NCBI GenBank assembly: GCA_020631295.1
Contig: JAHDHN010000005.1
Location: 29,162-35,870, forward strand
From: Rickettsiales bacterium
GTDB taxonomy: Bacteria > Pseudomonadota > Alphaproteobacteria > Rickettsiales > UBA8987
DNA length: 6,709 bases
Reading direction: 5' to 3'
Below, piece after piece: positions 4,847-6,709 of this stretch; within the stretch, counting starts at the first letter, position 1; each line of letters opens with the position of its first letter. A model generated the notes under the pieces. The model saw nothing but the letters and a program-made list of their open reading frames with translations. It did not search any database and had not been told where the DNA came from. The position numbers and the translations under genes were made by a program.

Positions 4847-6709
4847 AGTCATTCCCAGCTGTTATTGTCGGTAAAAGAGGCCAGTGTGCGTTATGGTGAC
4901 GTGCCGGTGTTTGAGGGTCTGTCCTTTACCATCCATGCTGGTAGCCGCATTGCGCTTGTGGGTAAGAATGGCGCGGGTAAATCGACACTGATGAACATCA
5001 TCACCGGCACCCAAGCGCTGGATGAGGGCGAGCGCTGGCAAGACCAGCACAGCAGCGTGGGCTATCTCACACAAGATATCACCTTCTCAGACAAGCAGCG
5101 CGTCTATGACTATATCATCGCCGGTATTGCCGCAGAGGAGCGCGAGCTGCATAGCTATAAGGTAGACAGCATTGCCAATGCGCTGGAGCTGGATACACGC
5201 AGCCCTATGCATACGCTTTCGGGCGGGCAGCTGCGCCGGGCGGGCCTGGCGCGCATTTTGGTGGAGGAGCCGGATATTTTGCTGCTGGATGAGCCCACCA
5301 ACCATCTGGATCTGGAGGCGATTGAGTGGCTGGAGCAGTATCTGCGGCGTTATGCCGGCACGCTCATGTGCGTGAGCCACGACCGTACCTTCTTAAGCAA
5401 CATCACCAATCAGGTCTTCTGGCTGGATCGCGGCGGGTTGAAAGTGAGTCCGCGCGGCTTTGCTTATTTTGATGAATGGTCGGCCGAATTGCTGGAGCAA
5501 GAGGCGCGCGAGCTGCGCAACCGCAAAGCGGTGGTAGCGCAAGAGGTGGAATGGGCCAGCCGCGGTGTGAAGGCGCGCCGCAAGCGCAATATTCGCCGCT
5601 TGGAAGAGATGAAGAAAATGCGCGATCAGCTCAAGGCGGATGAATCTTCCTATCGCCGCGCCACGCAAACCATCAAGCTGGGCAAAATGAAGGAATCGGA
5701 CGAGCATAGTAGTAAGATCGTGGCCGAATTTCACAAGGTGTTTAAGCGCTTTCGCCATGAGGCGGCAGAGGAGGGCGCAGCAGCGCGTGACATCACCATT
5801 CTCAACGGGTTTTCCATGCGGATTCAGCGCGGTGAGCGCATTGGTATTTTAGGCAAGAATGGCAGCGGGAAATCCACGTTCCTGCAGCTGCTGATGGGCC
5901 AGCTGGAGCCGGATCAAGGCCGTATCAAGCGCCGTAAAGAGCTGGAATTTTCCTATTTTGATCAAAAGCGCAGCGATCTGAATCCGAAAGATACGCTGAA
6001 GAAAGTGCTGTGCCCTGGTGGCGGTGATTATATTAACGTGATGGGCAAGCAGCGCCATGTGTGCGGCTATCTGAAGGATTTTATGTTTGACCCCAGCCGC
6101 GCGGATGAGACCGTGTCGCAGCTTTCGGGCGGGCAGAAAAACCGGCTGCTGCTGGCGCGCACGCTCGCCCAGCCCAAAAGCTGTTTGATCTTGGATGAGC
6201 CAACCAACGACCTGGATATGGACACGCTGGACATGCTGGAAGACATTTTGCTGCATTATCAGGGCACCTTGATTATTGTATCGCATGACCGGGATTTTTT
6301 GGACCAAACCGTTACCAGCATTTTGGCCTTTGAGGGCGAGGGGAAGATAGAGCGCTGTGCCGGCGGCTATAGCGATTATCTGGCAATGAAAGAGGGCAAG
6401 CAGCCGAGCAAAAAGCCACAAAAGAAGCAGCCAAACACAGCAGAAAAAGCGCCCAAGCAAACAAAAGAGCACAGGCAGGCAGAAGCGCCATCAGACGCAC
6501 CGGCGGCGAAGAAAAAACTGAGCTACAAGCTTGCACGAGAGCTGAGCCAACTGCCAGAAAGAATAGAAAAGCTGGAGCAAGAAATAGCCGAACTGACCGA
6601 AAAACTCACCGACGGTGATTTTTACACCAACGACCCAGATGGCTTCCACGAAGTTACCCAACAGCTCACCGCCGCCCAGCACAAGCTGGAAAGCAAAGAA
6701 GCCAGATGG
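4844..6709 (+). CDS. uup: ABC-F family ATPase Uup (3' end cut by window)
   Basis: Uup is a soluble ABC protein with two ATPase domains and no membrane domain; it acts on ribosomes and was first linked to precise transposon excision. 622 codons are visible with no stop. Domain 1: Walker A GKNGAGKST (40-48), LSGGQ (125-129), Walker B and EPTNHLD (145-156), switch SHD (178-180). The linker carries the basic GVKARRKRNIRRLEEM (241-256), the part that reaches toward tRNA in ABC-F proteins. Domain 2: GKNGSGKST (337-345), LSGGQ (427-431), CLILDEPTNDLD (447-458), SHD (480-482). A K/Q/P-rich tether (519-555) leads to the DNA/RNA-binding coiled-coil, which starts KLSYKLARELSQLPERIEKLE and is diagnostic of Uup among ABC-F types. 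Domain 1 has about 77 residues between Walker A and signature, some 40 fewer than E. coli Uup. ATG 4844 is the first start after an in-frame TAA (4832-4834). By family length only a few residues are missing at the end. Confidence 0.95.
   Translation, partial: MSHSQLLLSVKEASVRYGDVPVFEGLSFTIHAGSRIALVGKNGAGKSTLMNIITGTQALDEGERWQDQHSSVGYLTQDITFSDKQRVYDYIIAGIAAEERELHSYKVDSIANALELDTRSPMHTLSGGQLRRAGLARILVEEPDILLLDEPTNHLDLEAIEWLEQYLRRYAGTLMCVSHDRTFLSNITNQVFWLDRGGLKVSPRGFAYFDEWSAELLEQEARELRNRKAVVAQEVEWASRGVKARRKRNIRRLEEMKKMRDQLKADESSYRRATQTIKLGKMKESDEHSSKIVAEFHKVFKRFRHEAAEEGAAARDITILNGFSMRIQRGERIGILGKNGSGKSTFLQLLMGQLEPDQGRIKRRKELEFSYFDQKRSDLNPKDTLKKVLCPGGGDYINVMGKQRHVCGYLKDFMFDPSRADETVSQLSGGQKNRLLLARTLAQPKSCLILDEPTNDLDMDTLDMLEDILLHYQGTLIIVSHDRDFLDQTVTSILAFEGEGKIERCAGGYSDYLAMKEGKQPSKKPQKKQPNTAEKAPKQTKEHRQAEAPSDAPAAKKKLSYKLARELSQLPERIEKLEQEIAELTEKLTDGDFYTNDPDGFHEVTQQLTAAQHKLESKEARW

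Noticed and set aside
5849..6472. Minus-strand 207-codon ORF, and other antisense ORFs inside uup, phoU and the 762-aa gene
   Set aside because: They lie entirely opposite well-supported coding sequence. Their composition follows from the sense codons and no motif is recognisable.
1..6709. CRISPR array, IS element, tRNA/rRNA genes, toxin-antitoxin or defence genes
   Set aside because: Looked for and not seen: no evenly spaced direct repeats, no transposase motifs, no cloverleaf-type segment, and no recognisable defence domains.

Overview
The window looks like a piece of an alphaproteobacterial chromosome. The family-level reasons are a PheT tail, a NagZ with the KHIPGHG/DSH and MTDDLSM motifs, a PhoU and a short-NBD1 Uup, all of proteobacterial type. 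Genus and order cannot be named from the sequence. All supported genes are on the + strand, and no tRNA, rRNA, CRISPR array or insertion sequence was seen.

Layout: (1) 1-507 is the 3' end of pheT, carrying the anticodon-binding FDX-ACB domain. (2) 508-764 is a 257-bp gap without a credible gene. It holds a run of back-to-back inverted repeats (541-674), a plausible promoter and, at 696-711, a near-perfect parS (ParB-binding) site. (3) 765-1658 is nagZ (cell-wall recycling), which is short at its C-terminus and overlaps by ATGA with (4) phoU (1655-2332), a phosphate-signalling regulator found here without pst genes. (5) 2333-2485 is an AT-rich gap with a possible CtrA-type box and extended -10. 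(6) 2486-4774 encodes a 762-residue, cysteine-free, charged protein that I cannot assign to a family. Its base composition is clearly lower in G+C than its neighbours, and it has EF-hand-like loops. (7) 4775-4843 is a short gap with a -10-like hexamer and an inverted repeat that covers the next start codon. (8) 4844-6709 is uup, an ABC-F ATPase that is complete except for its last few codons, cut by the window end.

The housekeeping genes do not form one pathway: pheT is translation, nagZ peptidoglycan recycling, phoU phosphate signalling, uup ribosome or DNA maintenance. nagZ and phoU are probably co-transcribed and translationally coupled. The 762-aa gene appears to be a single-gene unit with its own promoter and Shine-Dalgarno. 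The items most worth following up are the parS-like site (suggesting that the segment lies in the ParB/origin domain of the chromosome), the palindrome array beside it, and the unrecognised low-G+C gene.
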